In this document: positions 17,542-25,963 of the stretch, piece after piece | Layout of the letters: every line of letters begins with the position of its first letter | Numbering within the stretch: position 1 is the stretch's first letter | From: Planomonospora sp. ID82291 | Lineage (GTDB): Bacteria > Actinomycetota > Actinomycetes > Streptosporangiales > Streptosporangiaceae | Assembly: GCF_015711645.1 (NCBI RefSeq) | Contig: NZ_JABTEX010000002.1 | Coordinates: forward strand, 1,674,001-1,738,000 | Direction of reading: 5' to 3' | Length of the DNA: 64,000 nucleotides | Program-made: the position numbers and the translations under genes | The notes under the pieces: generated by a model | Database searches by the model: none | What the model saw: only the letters and a program-made list of their open reading frames with translations | Told to the model about the DNA's origin: nothing

Positions 17542-18587
17542 CGTCGTTCCTTCCGGAGCATGTACACCAGGTACGTGCCGCCGATCGCGGCGGTCATGAT
17601 CCCCACGGGGAGCTGGACCGGGGCCAGCAGGCGCTGCGCGGCGAGGTCGGCCGTCACCAGCAGGACCGCGCCCGTCAGCGCGGAGGCGAGCATGGTGACC
17701 CCGGGGGAGCGGGTGAGTCGCCGGGCGAGCTGCGGGGCCGCCATGGCGACGAAGACCACCGGGCCGGTGGCGGCGGTGGCCACCCCGCACAGCAGCACGC
17801 CCGCGGTGACCGCGGCGGCGCGCACCGGCTCGACCCGGATGCCGACGGCCTTGGCCGCGTCGTCGCCCATCTCCATCATCCGCAGCGGGCGGGAGACCAG
17901 GGCGCAGACCGGCAGCAGCAGCGCCAGCGCGCAGGCGACGGGGAGCGCGTGCTCCCAGCCGCGCCCGCCCAGGCTGCCGGTGAGCCAGGCCCCCGCGGTG
18001 GCGGCGTCGTTGATGTTGGCCCGGGTCAGCAGGTACCAGTCGGCGGAGGTGAGCAGCGCGCTGATCCCGATGCCGACGAGGATCAGCCGGTGGGCCTGCA
18101 CGCCGTTGCGGAAGGAGAGCGCGTAGACCAGCAGCGCACAGGCCACGCAGCCGAGCAGCGAGCCGCCCGCGATCTGCCAGGCGGAGCCGCCCAGGACGAC
18201 CGCGACGATGCCGCCGGTCGCCGCGCCCGCGGTGAACCCGATGAAGTCGGGGCTGCCGAGCGGGTTGCGGGTGATGCTCTGGAAGATCGCCCCGCTCAGC
18301 CCGAACGCCGCGCCGACCAGCAGGCCGGTCACGACCCGGGGGGCGCGCAGCTTCCAGACGATGAGCTCGGCGGCCGGGGTGCCCCGGCCGAAGACCGAGC
18401 CCACGATGTCGGGGACGGGCACGGTGAACTCGCCGGTCGACAGGGCGACCAGGCTGACGGCGACGCCCACGGCGGCGAGCGCGAGGCAGACGGCCGGGCC
18501 GCGCGGGGACAGCCGCAGCGACCAGGAGGCGAGGCGCAGGACGGTCATGGCGCGGCGGGCTCCGAGAGAGGGGGAGATGGTCGTCAT
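17538..18587 (-). CDS. Iron-siderophore ABC importer, FecCD-type permease 2
   Basis: 349 residues from an ATG at 18587, overlapping the preceding permease stop by four bases. It is a polytopic FecCD/BtuC permease of about nine or ten helices, with the family motifs SITRNPLGSPDFIGFTAGAA and ATAATGPVVFVAMAAPQLAR. It pairs with the adjacent permease to form the heterodimeric channel of the siderophore importer. Middle gene of a tightly coupled three-gene unit. Confidence 0.93.
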   Translation of the reverse strand: MTTISPSLGARRAMTVLRLASWSLRLSPRGPAVCLALAAVGVAVSLVALSTGEFTVPVPDIVGSVFGRGTPAAELIVWKLRAPRVVTGLLVGAAFGLSGAIFQSITRNPLGSPDFIGFTAGAATGGIVAVVLGGSAWQIAGGSLLGCVACALLVYALSFRNGVQAHRLILVGIGISALLTSADWYLLTRANINDAATAGAWLTGSLGGRGWEHALPVACALALLLPVCALVSRPLRMMEMGDDAAKAVGIRVEPVRAAAVTAGVLLCGVATAATGPVVFVAMAAPQLARRLTRSPGVTMLASALTGAVLLVTADLAAQRLLAPVQLPVGIMTAAIGGTYLVYMLRKERR

Positions 18588-19639
18588 AGGGCGGCGAGCC
18601 TCCTGCGCCGGGCGAGGACGATGAACACCGGAACCCCGACGACGGCCCACATGAGGCCGACCTGGATCTCGGCCGGGGACACGACGATCCGGCCGAGGAC
18701 GTCGGCGCCGAGCAGGAGCACCGGGGTGAACACGGCGGTGTACGGCAGCAGCCAGCGCTGGTCGGAGCCGGTGAGCAGGCGCACGCCGTGCGGCACGACC
18801 AGCCCGACGAACCAGATCGGCCCGGCGGCGGCGGTCGCCGAGCCGCAGAGCAGGGTGACGGCGACGGCGGTCAGCGCGCGGGTGCGGCCGACGCCCACGC
18901 CCAGGGCGCGGCCCGCGTCGTCACCGAGCGCCAGGGCGTTGAGCGGCCCGGCCAGCGCCAGGCCCAGGGCCAGCCCGGCGGCCAGGAACGGCGCGAGCCG
19001 CACGGCGACGTCGGGGGTCGGCCCGGCCAGGGAGCCGGTCAGCCAGAACCGCATCCGGTCGAAGGTCGCGCTGTCGATCCGCAGGATCGCCGAGGACGCG
19101 GCGTTGAAGACCATGCCCAGGGCCACGCCCGCCAGCGCCAGCCGTACCGGGGTGGAGCCGGCGCGGCCCGCCGAGCCCAGCGCGTAGACCAGCACGGCGG
19201 CCCCGGCGGCCCCGGCGAAGGCGAACCAGACGTAGAGGGCGGGGTCGGAGATCCCCAGCAGGCCGAGGGCGGCGGCGACGCCGAGCGCGGCGCCGCTGTT
19301 GACGCCGAGCAGGCCGGGGTCGGCGAGGGGGTTGCGGGTCAGGCTCTGCATGAGCGCCCCGGCCAGGCCGAGGGCGGCGCCGACGCCGAGCCCGAGGACG
19401 GTGCGCGGCACGCGCAGCTCCCGGATCACGGTGTGGTCGGCCGAGCCGTCCGGAGCGGTCAGCGCGTCGAGGACCGTGGAGAGCGGGACGGAGCGGGATC
19501 CCACCGCGATGCTGACCGCCGCCAGCAGCGCCAGCACCCCGGCCCCGGACAGCAGCCCCGCGGCCAGCAGGACGGAGCGCCGCGCCTGCCCGGCCCGTGC
19601 GTCGCCCGCGGCGACCGTGACCCCATCGGCCGTGCTCAC
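18584..19639 (-). CDS. Iron-siderophore ABC importer, FecCD-type permease 1
   Basis: 351 residues from a GTG at 19639, first gene of the importer operon. It is a FecCD permease with motifs MQSLTRNPLADPGLLGVNSG and AAAGPIWFVGLVVPHGVRLL. The N-terminal tail of about 22 residues precedes the first helix. The promoter lies in the 85-bp divergent spacer with two iron boxes shared with the binding-protein gene. Confidence 0.93.
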   Translation of the reverse strand: MSTADGVTVAAGDARAGQARRSVLLAAGLLSGAGVLALLAAVSIAVGSRSVPLSTVLDALTAPDGSADHTVIRELRVPRTVLGLGVGAALGLAGALMQSLTRNPLADPGLLGVNSGAALGVAAALGLLGISDPALYVWFAFAGAAGAAVLVYALGSAGRAGSTPVRLALAGVALGMVFNAASSAILRIDSATFDRMRFWLTGSLAGPTPDVAVRLAPFLAAGLALGLALAGPLNALALGDDAGRALGVGVGRTRALTAVAVTLLCGSATAAAGPIWFVGLVVPHGVRLLTGSDQRWLLPYTAVFTPVLLLGADVLGRIVVSPAEIQVGLMWAVVGVPVFIVLARRRRLAAL

Positions 19640-19663
19640 CCGACCCCCTTTTCGCGCTCTTGC

Positions 19664-19682
19664 TTAGGCAAGGCTAATCTCA
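19664..19682. promoter_or_regulatory. Iron box 1 (IdeR/DmdR-type operator)
   Basis: TTAGGCAAGGCTAATCTCA matches about 15 of 19 positions of the actinobacterial IdeR/DmdR consensus. It lies in the divergent spacer, closer to the permease operon, implying iron-dependent repression. Confidence 0.8.
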
Positions 19683-19693
19683 ACCGGAAGTAA

Positions 19694-19712
19694 TAAGGTG
19701 AGCCTATCCTTT
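19694..19712. promoter_or_regulatory. Iron box 2 (weaker)
   Basis: TAAGGTGAGCCTATCCTTT matches about 13 of 19 consensus positions. It lies immediately before the GGAGAGGG ribosome site of the binding-protein gene, so it probably overlaps that gene's promoter or start of transcription. Confidence 0.65.
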
Positions 19713-19724
19713 GGAGAGGGAAAA

Positions 19725-20753
19725 ATGTCCCTGCCTGTCCTGTCCCGGCGAGGCGTCCTGGCCGTCGGCCTCGGTGCAGCCCTGTTCGCCCTCGCCGCCT
19801 GCGGAGGCCAGGCGGAGACCACGGCCCCCGCCGCGGGCGCCGCCTCCCCCGCCGCGACGGAGGCCGGTCCGTGGACCTTCACCGACGACCGCGGCAAGAA
19901 GATCGAAGCGCCCAGGCGCCCGACCCGGATCGTCGCCCAGGTGGGCGCCGCCGCCGCGCTCTGGGACTTCGGCGTCCGGCCCATCGCGGTCTTCGGCCCG
20001 CACAAGCTGAAGGACGGCAGCAAGGACCCCCAGGTCGGCCCGGTCGACATCACCAAGGTCGAGTCGCTCGGCAACGTCTGGGACGAGTTCAACGTCGAGA
20101 AGTACATCTCGCTCCAGCCCGAACTGCTCGTCAGCGGCATGTACACCTCCGACAAGGACACGCTCTGGTACGTCCCGGAGAAGTCCGCCGCCACCATCGA
20201 GCAGGCCGCCCCCACGCTCGGCGTGCGGCTGGTCGGCAAGACCCTGCCCGAGGTGATCGGCCGGTACGGCGAGGTGGCCGCCGCGCTCGGCGCCGACCTG
20301 AACGCCCCCGACGTGACGGCGGCCAAGGCGAAGTTCGAGGCGGCGGGCGCGGCGCTGCCCACGCCCGAGGCGAAGAAGCTGAAGATCATGGTCATGGCGG
20401 GCGGCCCCGACTCGCTGTGGATCGCCAACCCCGCCGACCACGTGGACGTGCGCCACTTCAAGGAGCTGGGCCTGGACGTCGTCGTGCCGGAGAAGGTCGA
20501 CGAGACGGGCTTCTGGCAGACGCTGAGCTGGGAGAACGCCGACACCTACGCGGCGGACGTGATCCTCGTCGACTCCCGCACCCAGTCGATGAAGGTCGAG
20601 GAGATGATGAAGAAGCCGACCTTCGCCGAGCTGCCCGCGGTCAAGGCCGGCCAGGTCTACCCGTGGCGCGCCGAGGAGCGCTACAGCTACCAGGGCTACG
20701 CGTCGGTGCTGGAGGAGCTCGCCGCGAACCTCGCCAAGGCGAAGGAGCTCTGA
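19725..20753 (+). CDS. Iron-siderophore-binding lipoprotein
   Basis: 342 residues from the ATG at 19725 with a GGAGAGGG ribosome site; an in-frame start at 19698 falls in the operator and is rejected. The signal peptide carries an RR pair (SRRGVLAVGLGAALFALAAC) and a lipobox LAAC, so the mature protein is lipid-anchored at the outer face. The rest is a helical-backbone class III binding protein (TFTDDRGKKIEAPRRPTRIV at the N-lobe). It delivers a ferric siderophore to the divergent FecCD/FecE importer. Siderophore identity unknown. Confidence 0.92.
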   Translation: MSLPVLSRRGVLAVGLGAALFALAACGGQAETTAPAAGAASPAATEAGPWTFTDDRGKKIEAPRRPTRIVAQVGAAAALWDFGVRPIAVFGPHKLKDGSKDPQVGPVDITKVESLGNVWDEFNVEKYISLQPELLVSGMYTSDKDTLWYVPEKSAATIEQAAPTLGVRLVGKTLPEVIGRYGEVAAALGADLNAPDVTAAKAKFEAAGAALPTPEAKKLKIMVMAGGPDSLWIANPADHVDVRHFKELGLDVVVPEKVDETGFWQTLSWENADTYAADVILVDSRTQSMKVEEMMKKPTFAELPAVKAGQVYPWRAEERYSYQGYASVLEELAANLAKAKEL

Positions 20754-20788
20754 CGCCGAACCCCGCCAGGGCGAAGGAGCTCTGACGC
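20725..20788. repeat. 32-bp tandem duplication across the lipoprotein stop codon
   Basis: 20725-20756 and 20757-20788 are identical except for two bases. The first copy contains the last codons and stop of the lipoprotein gene; the second repeats the same ending untranslated. It looks like a recent slippage event. Confidence 0.85.
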
Positions 20789-20800
20789 CGGCCGGGGCGC

Positions 20801-23212
20801 CTACGCGTAGGAGCCCCGGACCTCGATGATGTCGGACAGCGGGAACTCCAGGTAGTCCCCGGCCTCCTCGCACCACGCGTCGAGCACGCCGCTGCGCAGC
20901 TCGCCGTGGCTGATGGTGGCGGTCAGCCCGTCGGCCAGCGTGATCGCCGCCCGTACGCCCCGGTCCACCACGAAGCCGAGCAGGGACTGCTGGGCGGTCG
21001 GCAGCCGGGAGGCCATGCGGCCGATGACCGCCCAGGTGCGGCCCGGCGGCTGACCGCCCTCGCCGCCGGTGGCCAGCAGCCGCCGGGCGTGCTCCCGGGG
21101 GTCGGGCGCGGGTTCCGTCAGCGGGGGGACCTGCTGTTCCAGCTCGGCCACCTGCCCGCCGGGCAGCAGGATCAGCCGGCCGCCGTCCCGCGGCTCCTCG
21201 ATCCGGGTCCGGCGCACGGTGATCTCCCCGGTGTCCTCGACCGGCACCGGGGCGTAGCCGTTCTCGCGCAGCGCGGCCAGGGTCCGTTCGGCCGGCGCCG
21301 CGCTGGCCAGCACGGTGGGCGCGAGCAGGCGCAGGCCGAGCCGGGACAGCCGCCGGTGGGCGGCGATCTCGGCCAGCAGCGCCGGGTCGGCGGCCTGCAC
21401 GATGCACGCCACCGTGGTCACGGTGACCTCCCCGTGCCGCCTGGCCACGTCGCGCACGAGGTAGTCCAGGGGCTGCGGGACCACCCCCACCTCGGCGAGG
21501 TCGGCCAGCAGGCCGTCGGCGGTGTGGCCGGCGTCCAGCGCGCCGCGCACGCTCGCCGGGGTGAACCGCCAGACCGAGGCCGTGCCGCGCGACTCGCGCT
21601 CGGCGGCCCGGTCCAGCAGCGCCGCCAGCTCCGTCGAGGGCGGCCCGGTCACCACCGCCGTCAGGTCCGCACCGAACAGGGCGCTGCGCCGCACGCTGGC
21701 CATGGCGCGGGTGGAGCACTCCACCAACCCCGGATCGTGCTCCACGGCCGGGCGGAACCCGTCTCCCTCGTCGCCCGCGTCGGCGTCCAGCACGGCCAGC
21801 GCGCGGCCCAGGTCGGTGACGGCGTCGTGGGCGGCGTCGCGGACGGTGAGCCCGAGCAACCGGGCCTCCTCCAGCACCGCCGGGGCGCACTCGGCCAGCA
21901 GCGCCGGGTCCAGGAGCGGGGCGTGCCAGTGGACGAGGCGGACCAGGCCGCCGGTGTCGGCGCAGGCCGTACTCGCCGGGAGGCGGGCCAGCACGCCGAG
22001 CACCGCCCGGCGGATCCGGGCCACCGCGGCCCCGGCGGGGTCGTCGCCGAGCACCGTGCCGTACTTGCCGCGGGTCCGGCGCAGCGACGAGCGCTCCATC
22101 CGCCACCACGCCGCCAGCAGCACCCGGAGCCGGGCCGGGGCGTCGTCCAGCCGCCAGCGGTCGAACCGGTCGGTGGGCACCAGCCCGCCGGCCGGCTCGT
22201 CCCAGGCCAGCAGGCGGGCCACCGCGCACACCTCCAGCAGCAGCCGGGTCTCGTCCTCGTCGCAGCCGGTCTCCCTGGCCACCCGGCGGACCTCCCGCAC
22301 GCCGACCCCGCCGGCCTTGAGCAGCGGCAGCGGGGCCTTGGCGGTGTTCTCCAGCATCGCGGCGCAGCGTTCGACCACGTGCGGGGCCGCCAGGGTCATC
22401 AGGTGGTCGACGGTCTCGGGATCGACCGGCAGCGTGGCGAGGTCGGGGGGCTCGGGGGTGAAGGGCGGCCGGTAGTCGGGACCGCGCAGCGCGAGCGCCA
22501 CCTCCCGGGGCATCTCGGCCACGTTCCAGCTGGTCCGGAAGAGCAGGCCGTGGTCGGCGGCCCACTTCTCCGGCGAGCCGGGCACCACGAACCGGCCGCC
22601 GTCGACGTCGCGGACCGGCCCGTCCCAGGCGAAGCCCTCCAGCAGCCGGGCGGCGCCCTCCGGCGCGCGGGCGAGGAGGGCGGTGACCCGCCCGGCGTCG
22701 GACAGCACCCCGGCGATGGCGGCGGCCGTGCGCCGCTTGGAACCGGAGGGCAGGCCGAGCGAGCGCGCCAGCGAGCGCAGGGCGTCCGCGCTGACCGTCC
22801 AGGAGTCGAGGTAGTGGGCGAGCGGCTCGCCGAGCCCGCAGGGGGCCGTCCACCAGCGGGCGAGCGCGCCGACGATCCGGATCCGGCCCTCGCCGTCCGG
22901 CCAGGCCAGGGCGTGGTCGGCCAGCAGGTCGAGCCAGGGGGCCGGGGCCTCCTCGGGCACCCGCAGGAAGCGGGCCAGCTCCGCGGCGTCGACCCGGTCG
23001 CCGAGGGCCAGGGCGGCCTCCACGACCTCCAGCGCGGGCAGCGGCAGGGTGCGCAGCGCCTCCATCACGGCGAAGCCGTTGCCCAGCCGCTGGGCCAGCG
23101 TGCCCAGGCGGCGCGGCCACGGAGGAGCGATGGCGTCCGGCCGGTTGGCCAGGATCCGGGCGAGCCGCTCCTCGTCGAGGGTTTTCAACCAGCCGAGCAG
23201 GTGATCGTCCAT
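20801..23212 (-). CDS. Helicase-associated-domain protein (XPB/Ssl2-like N-terminal family)
   Basis: 803 residues from an ATG at 23212 (MDDHLLGWLKTLDEERLARI). Only an alpha-helical, repeat-like architecture is visible, with no Walker motifs. The C-terminal part (RTWAVIGRMASRLPTAQQSL, then ITLADGLTATISHGELRSGV) resembles the helicase-associated/WYL-like region of the large actinobacterial family carrying an XPB/Ssl2-like domain (Helicase_C_3). In many actinomycetes a homologue sits next to an XPB-type helicase; here none is adjacent. Likely a DNA-repair or regulatory accessory; function inferred only from the family. Confidence 0.75.
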   Translation of the reverse strand: MDDHLLGWLKTLDEERLARILANRPDAIAPPWPRRLGTLAQRLGNGFAVMEALRTLPLPALEVVEAALALGDRVDAAELARFLRVPEEAPAPWLDLLADHALAWPDGEGRIRIVGALARWWTAPCGLGEPLAHYLDSWTVSADALRSLARSLGLPSGSKRRTAAAIAGVLSDAGRVTALLARAPEGAARLLEGFAWDGPVRDVDGGRFVVPGSPEKWAADHGLLFRTSWNVAEMPREVALALRGPDYRPPFTPEPPDLATLPVDPETVDHLMTLAAPHVVERCAAMLENTAKAPLPLLKAGGVGVREVRRVARETGCDEDETRLLLEVCAVARLLAWDEPAGGLVPTDRFDRWRLDDAPARLRVLLAAWWRMERSSLRRTRGKYGTVLGDDPAGAAVARIRRAVLGVLARLPASTACADTGGLVRLVHWHAPLLDPALLAECAPAVLEEARLLGLTVRDAAHDAVTDLGRALAVLDADAGDEGDGFRPAVEHDPGLVECSTRAMASVRRSALFGADLTAVVTGPPSTELAALLDRAAERESRGTASVWRFTPASVRGALDAGHTADGLLADLAEVGVVPQPLDYLVRDVARRHGEVTVTTVACIVQAADPALLAEIAAHRRLSRLGLRLLAPTVLASAAPAERTLAALRENGYAPVPVEDTGEITVRRTRIEEPRDGGRLILLPGGQVAELEQQVPPLTEPAPDPREHARRLLATGGEGGQPPGRTWAVIGRMASRLPTAQQSLLGFVVDRGVRAAITLADGLTATISHGELRSGVLDAWCEEAGDYLEFPLSDIIEVRGSYA

Positions 23213-23580
23213 CTCGCAGCTCTCTTATGGAATCGTGCGTGGGGGACTCTCCGGGAGCCGTCGGGGAGGGCGGGAGGCCGCTCCCGTCAGGGAGTGCAGG
23301 AGGCACCAACGGTAATGCAGAGGGCATTCCCGTAGGGGCTGCACCACGCAGAATGCGACAAGCTTGGCCGAACGAACGCGGTGCGGCGGGGCGGGGGAGG
23401 GGCCGGTCCCGGGGCCGGCGGCGGGGGAAGCGCCGGGCCCGGGACCGGCGGGCGCCAGGTGAGGGGAAGAGGCGGCGCCTTTTCCGGGGAAGGCTTCGGG
23501 GCGTCCGGCGGGACGCGGTGCGGGGACGGGCGGGGGCAGGGGTCGTCGGGGGCCGGGGTCGTGCGGGCCGTCCGGAGCCG
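23213..23580. other. 368-bp spacer without a gene
   Basis: Lies between two minus-strand genes. The left third (23290-23370) is less GC-rich and may hold the promoter of the helicase-associated gene. The right part is ggccgg/gcgggg low-complexity sequence. I see no conserved coding frame. Confidence 0.5.
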
Positions 23581-24114
23581 TCAGGCCCGCAGGACCGCCC
23601 AGACGATTTTGCCGTACGGAGCGAGCGGTGCCCAGCCCCAGCGGACGCTCAGTGACTCGACGATGTGCAGCCCCAGCCCGCCGACGTCGAGCGGGGAGGG
23701 GTCGCGGAGGGTGGGGGACCCGGCGCCCGGGTCGTTGAGCGCGCACACGACCATGCGGTCCCGGCGGATCAGTGAGAGCCGGACCGGTTCCCTGGTGCGG
23801 TCCGCGGCCAGCCGGAGGCCGTGCCTGATGGCGTTGGTGGCCAGCTCGGAGACGACGATCCCCATGTTCTCGCCGAGGTCCTCCAGCCGCCAGCCGGAGA
23901 GCGTCCCGGCGGCGAAGCACCGCGCGGCGTGCACGGACTCGGGGTGCGGGGGCAGCACGAAGGTGGCGTCGGCCGCCGGAGGCGCGGACGGCGACGGGGG
24001 AGCCGTCAGGAGGTCGCGCGCCGGATCGGGCCACCAGCCGACGGGGGGCCACCAGTCGAGCGCCGTCCAGGCGGGGCGCGGAGGCGCGATGTGGGCGGAC
24101 TGCACGCAGATCAT
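23581..24114 (-). CDS. AbaA-like ATP-binding (HATPase_c_2) anti-sigma-type kinase
   Basis: 177 residues from an ATG at 24114. After a proline-rich N-terminus of about 45 residues comes the GHKL fold: N-box VVSELATNAIRHG, G1-like ALNDPGAGSP and G2-like DVGGLGLHIVESL. This is the RsbW/SpoIIAB-type histidine-kinase-like ATPase. In streptomycetes such genes sit divergently from XRE and DUF397 genes, forming WhiJ/AbaA-like modules that influence development and antibiotic production. The same arrangement is seen here, so it probably belongs to the module at 24292-25395. Confidence 0.85.
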   Translation of the reverse strand: MICVQSAHIAPPRPAWTALDWWPPVGWWPDPARDLLTAPPSPSAPPAADATFVLPPHPESVHAARCFAAGTLSGWRLEDLGENMGIVVSELATNAIRHGLRLAADRTREPVRLSLIRRDRMVVCALNDPGAGSPTLRDPSPLDVGGLGLHIVESLSVRWGWAPLAPYGKIVWAVLRA

Positions 24115-24130
24115 GATGGCCTGAACTCCC

Positions 24131-24160
24131 GTGCATGTGCAAGAGCGGATGCACGTGCAC
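24131..24160. promoter_or_regulatory. Long inverted repeat in the divergent spacer of the WhiJ-like module
   Basis: Arms gtgcatgtgc (24131-24140) and gcacgtgcac (24151-24160) are complementary at 9 of 10 positions with a 10-bp centre. A second small inverted repeat (aaccg-cta-cggtt) lies at 24172-24184. Both are between the HATPase and XRE genes and are candidate operators for the XRE regulator. Confidence 0.55.
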
Positions 24161-24291
24161 CAGGTGATTGCAACCGCTACGGTTACCCCTGTTTCGGTAG
24201 TCCGGAAGGAAAGGGGATCTTGTCTGCGGCCGGGGACTCCCGGGCCGCGAAGTGACACACTGTCGATCAGGAAGCGAGCAAGGAGCACCAC

Positions 24292-25158
24292 GTGTCCATC
24301 GATCCGCCGGGTACCGGTTCCACTGTTCGGCGCATCATGCTCGGCGCGAGCCTGCGCCGGCTGCGGGAGGAGAAGGGGCTCACCCGCGAGGTGGCGGGAT
24401 TCCACATCCGCGCCTCCGAGTCCAAGATCAGCCGCATGGAGCTGGGGCGCGTCGGATTCAAGACGCGCGACGTGGAGGACCTGCTCACCCTGTACGGCGT
24501 GCTCGACAACGCGGAGCGGCGCGGCCTGCTGGAGATGGTCCGCGAGGCGAACACCCCCGGATGGTGGCACAAGTACGGCGACCTGCTGCCGAACTGGTTC
24601 GCCACCTACGTGGGGCTGGAGGAGGCGGCGAACGTGATCCGCACCTACGAGGTGCAGTTCGTTCCCGGGCTCCTGCAGACGTCGGCCTACGCGCGCACCG
24701 TGATCCGGCTGGGCTACCCGGACGTTCCGGACGCCGAGATCGAGCGCCGCGTGCACATGCGCATGCAGCGGCAGGAGCGCCTGACGAAGAAGGACGGGCC
24801 CCGGCTGTGGGCCGTCATCGACGAGGCGGCGCTGAAACGGCCGATCGGAGGCCGGGAGGTCATGGGCGAGCAGCTCCGGCACCTGCTGGAGGTGGCCACG
24901 CTCCCCACCATCACCATCCAGGTGATGCCCTTCCGGTTCGGCATGCACGCGGCCGAGGGCGGCGCGTTCAGCATCCTGCGATTCCCCCAGTCCGACCTGT
25001 CGGACGTCGTCTATGTCGAGCAGCTCTGGGGTGCCCTCTACCTGGACAAACGTGAGGACGTCGACCCCTACCTCACGGCCATGGAGCAGCTGTGCGTGGA
25101 GAGCACCACGCCCGGGGGCACCGCCGAGATCCTCGGCGACCTTCTCAGAGAGATGTAA
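24292..25158 (+). CDS. XRE-family regulator with DUF5753 (WhiJ-like)
   Basis: 288 residues from a GTG. Residues 14-70 form the Cro/CI helix-turn-helix (LGASLRRLREEKGLTREVAG and SESKISRMELGR). The remainder is DUF5753, with the family landmarks EVQFVPGLLQTSAYAR, RQERL and the late FSILRFP and VVYVEQLWG segments. DUF5753-XRE proteins of the WhiJ type regulate their own module. The stop abuts the ATG of the DUF397 gene, a standard coupled pair. Confidence 0.92.
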   Translation: MSIDPPGTGSTVRRIMLGASLRRLREEKGLTREVAGFHIRASESKISRMELGRVGFKTRDVEDLLTLYGVLDNAERRGLLEMVREANTPGWWHKYGDLLPNWFATYVGLEEAANVIRTYEVQFVPGLLQTSAYARTVIRLGYPDVPDAEIERRVHMRMQRQERLTKKDGPRLWAVIDEAALKRPIGGREVMGEQLRHLLEVATLPTITIQVMPFRFGMHAAEGGAFSILRFPQSDLSDVVYVEQLWGALYLDKREDVDPYLTAMEQLCVESTTPGGTAEILGDLLREM

Positions 25159-25395
25159 ATGGAGCAGACCTACAACGGCATGCCGGCCACGGACCTGGCC
25201 GGGGCGCGCTGGCGGAAGAGCCGCCACAGCAACTCGACGGGCAACTGCGTCGAGCTCGCCGAACTGCCGGACGGCAGCGTCGCGGTCCGCAACTCCCGGT
25301 TCCCCGACGGTCCCGCCCTGATCTACACCCGCGACGAGATCCGCGCGCTGGTGCTCGGCGTCAAGGACGGAGAGTTCGACGGCCTGCTGGTGTAA
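25159..25395 (+). CDS. DUF397 small protein
   Basis: 78 residues, with the ATG directly after the regulator's TAA. DUF397 core: ARWRKSRHSNSTGNCVELAE, VAVRNSRFPDGPALIYTRDE and the ending VKDGEFDGLLV. Such small proteins accompany DUF5753 regulators and are thought to modulate them. Third member of the first WhiJ/AbaA-like module in this window. Confidence 0.92.
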   Translation: MEQTYNGMPATDLAGARWRKSRHSNSTGNCVELAELPDGSVAVRNSRFPDGPALIYTRDEIRALVLGVKDGEFDGLLV

Positions 25396-25507
25396 CGCCG
25401 TTTTTACCTCCGGGCGCGCGGGTTAACCTGCGCGCGCCGGTGGTGTAACACCGGGAGCCGGGCGCCTGGGCAGAGTTCGAGCCACACTGAACCTTGGGGG
25501 CTCGAAC

Positions 25508-25777
25508 ATGATCGACCAGATGACCCTGTACCCCGTGGCCGACGACGTGCTGTTCGCACCGGGCGGCCGCGTCGTGATCCGCACCTACGGCGTCGCCCCG
25601 GCGGCCGAGCGGGACGGCGCGCGCACCCCGGTGGCCTACCGCACCTGGGTCACCGGAGTGCGCGACCAGCCGCGCTTCTGGCACTGGGGTCACTTCGAGG
25701 ACGCCTGCCACGGCCACCGGAAGGTCGTGGAGTGGCTGACCGGCCGCGGTCCGCTGCCCGCCGCCGCGGCGGCCTGA
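25508..25777 (+). CDS. Small hypothetical protein
   Basis: 89 residues from an ATG at 25508. A compact, aromatic-rich chain (VVIRTYGVAP, VAYRTWVTGVRDQPRFWHWG, HFEDACHGHRKVVEWLTGRG) without signal or membrane segment. I do not recognise the family. Its position downstream of DUF397 suggests it could be cotranscribed, but a 112-bp gap separates them. Confidence 0.6.
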   Translation: MIDQMTLYPVADDVLFAPGGRVVIRTYGVAPAAERDGARTPVAYRTWVTGVRDQPRFWHWGHFEDACHGHRKVVEWLTGRGPLPAAAAA

Positions 25778-25856
25778 GCGGCGCGCCGTACGGCGGGCGT
25801 CCTGCCGGCCGGACCGTTACGGCGGGCGTCCCGCCGGCCGGACCGGTGGTGCCCGG

Positions 25857-25955
25857 CCGGATCCGGGGGCGGCGGCCCGCGACGGGGCGCCGGATCCGGG
25901 GGCGGCGGCCCGCGACGGGGCGCCGGATCCGGGGGCGGCGGCCCGCGACGGGGCG
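25857..25955. repeat. 33-bp tandem repeat, three identical copies
   Basis: Three exact copies of a 33-bp GC-rich unit beginning ccggatccgggggcgg (25857-25889, 25890-25922, 25923-25955), just after the stop of the phosphatase gene on the other strand. An imperfect pair of 28/29-bp repeats precedes them (25787-25844). These fill the spacer between the convergent genes. Confidence 0.9.
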
Positions 25956-25963
25956 CGCCCCGG

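Noticed and set aside
16741-17790. Longer start for the siderophore ATPase
   Set aside because: The extra 83 codons lie inside the upstream permease gene; the TTG at 17541 has a ribosome site and the usual stop/start overlap.
25857-25955. Possible CRISPR array
   Set aside because: The 33-bp units are directly contiguous and identical with no unique spacers; it is a simple tandem repeat. The other repeat loci fail for the same reason.
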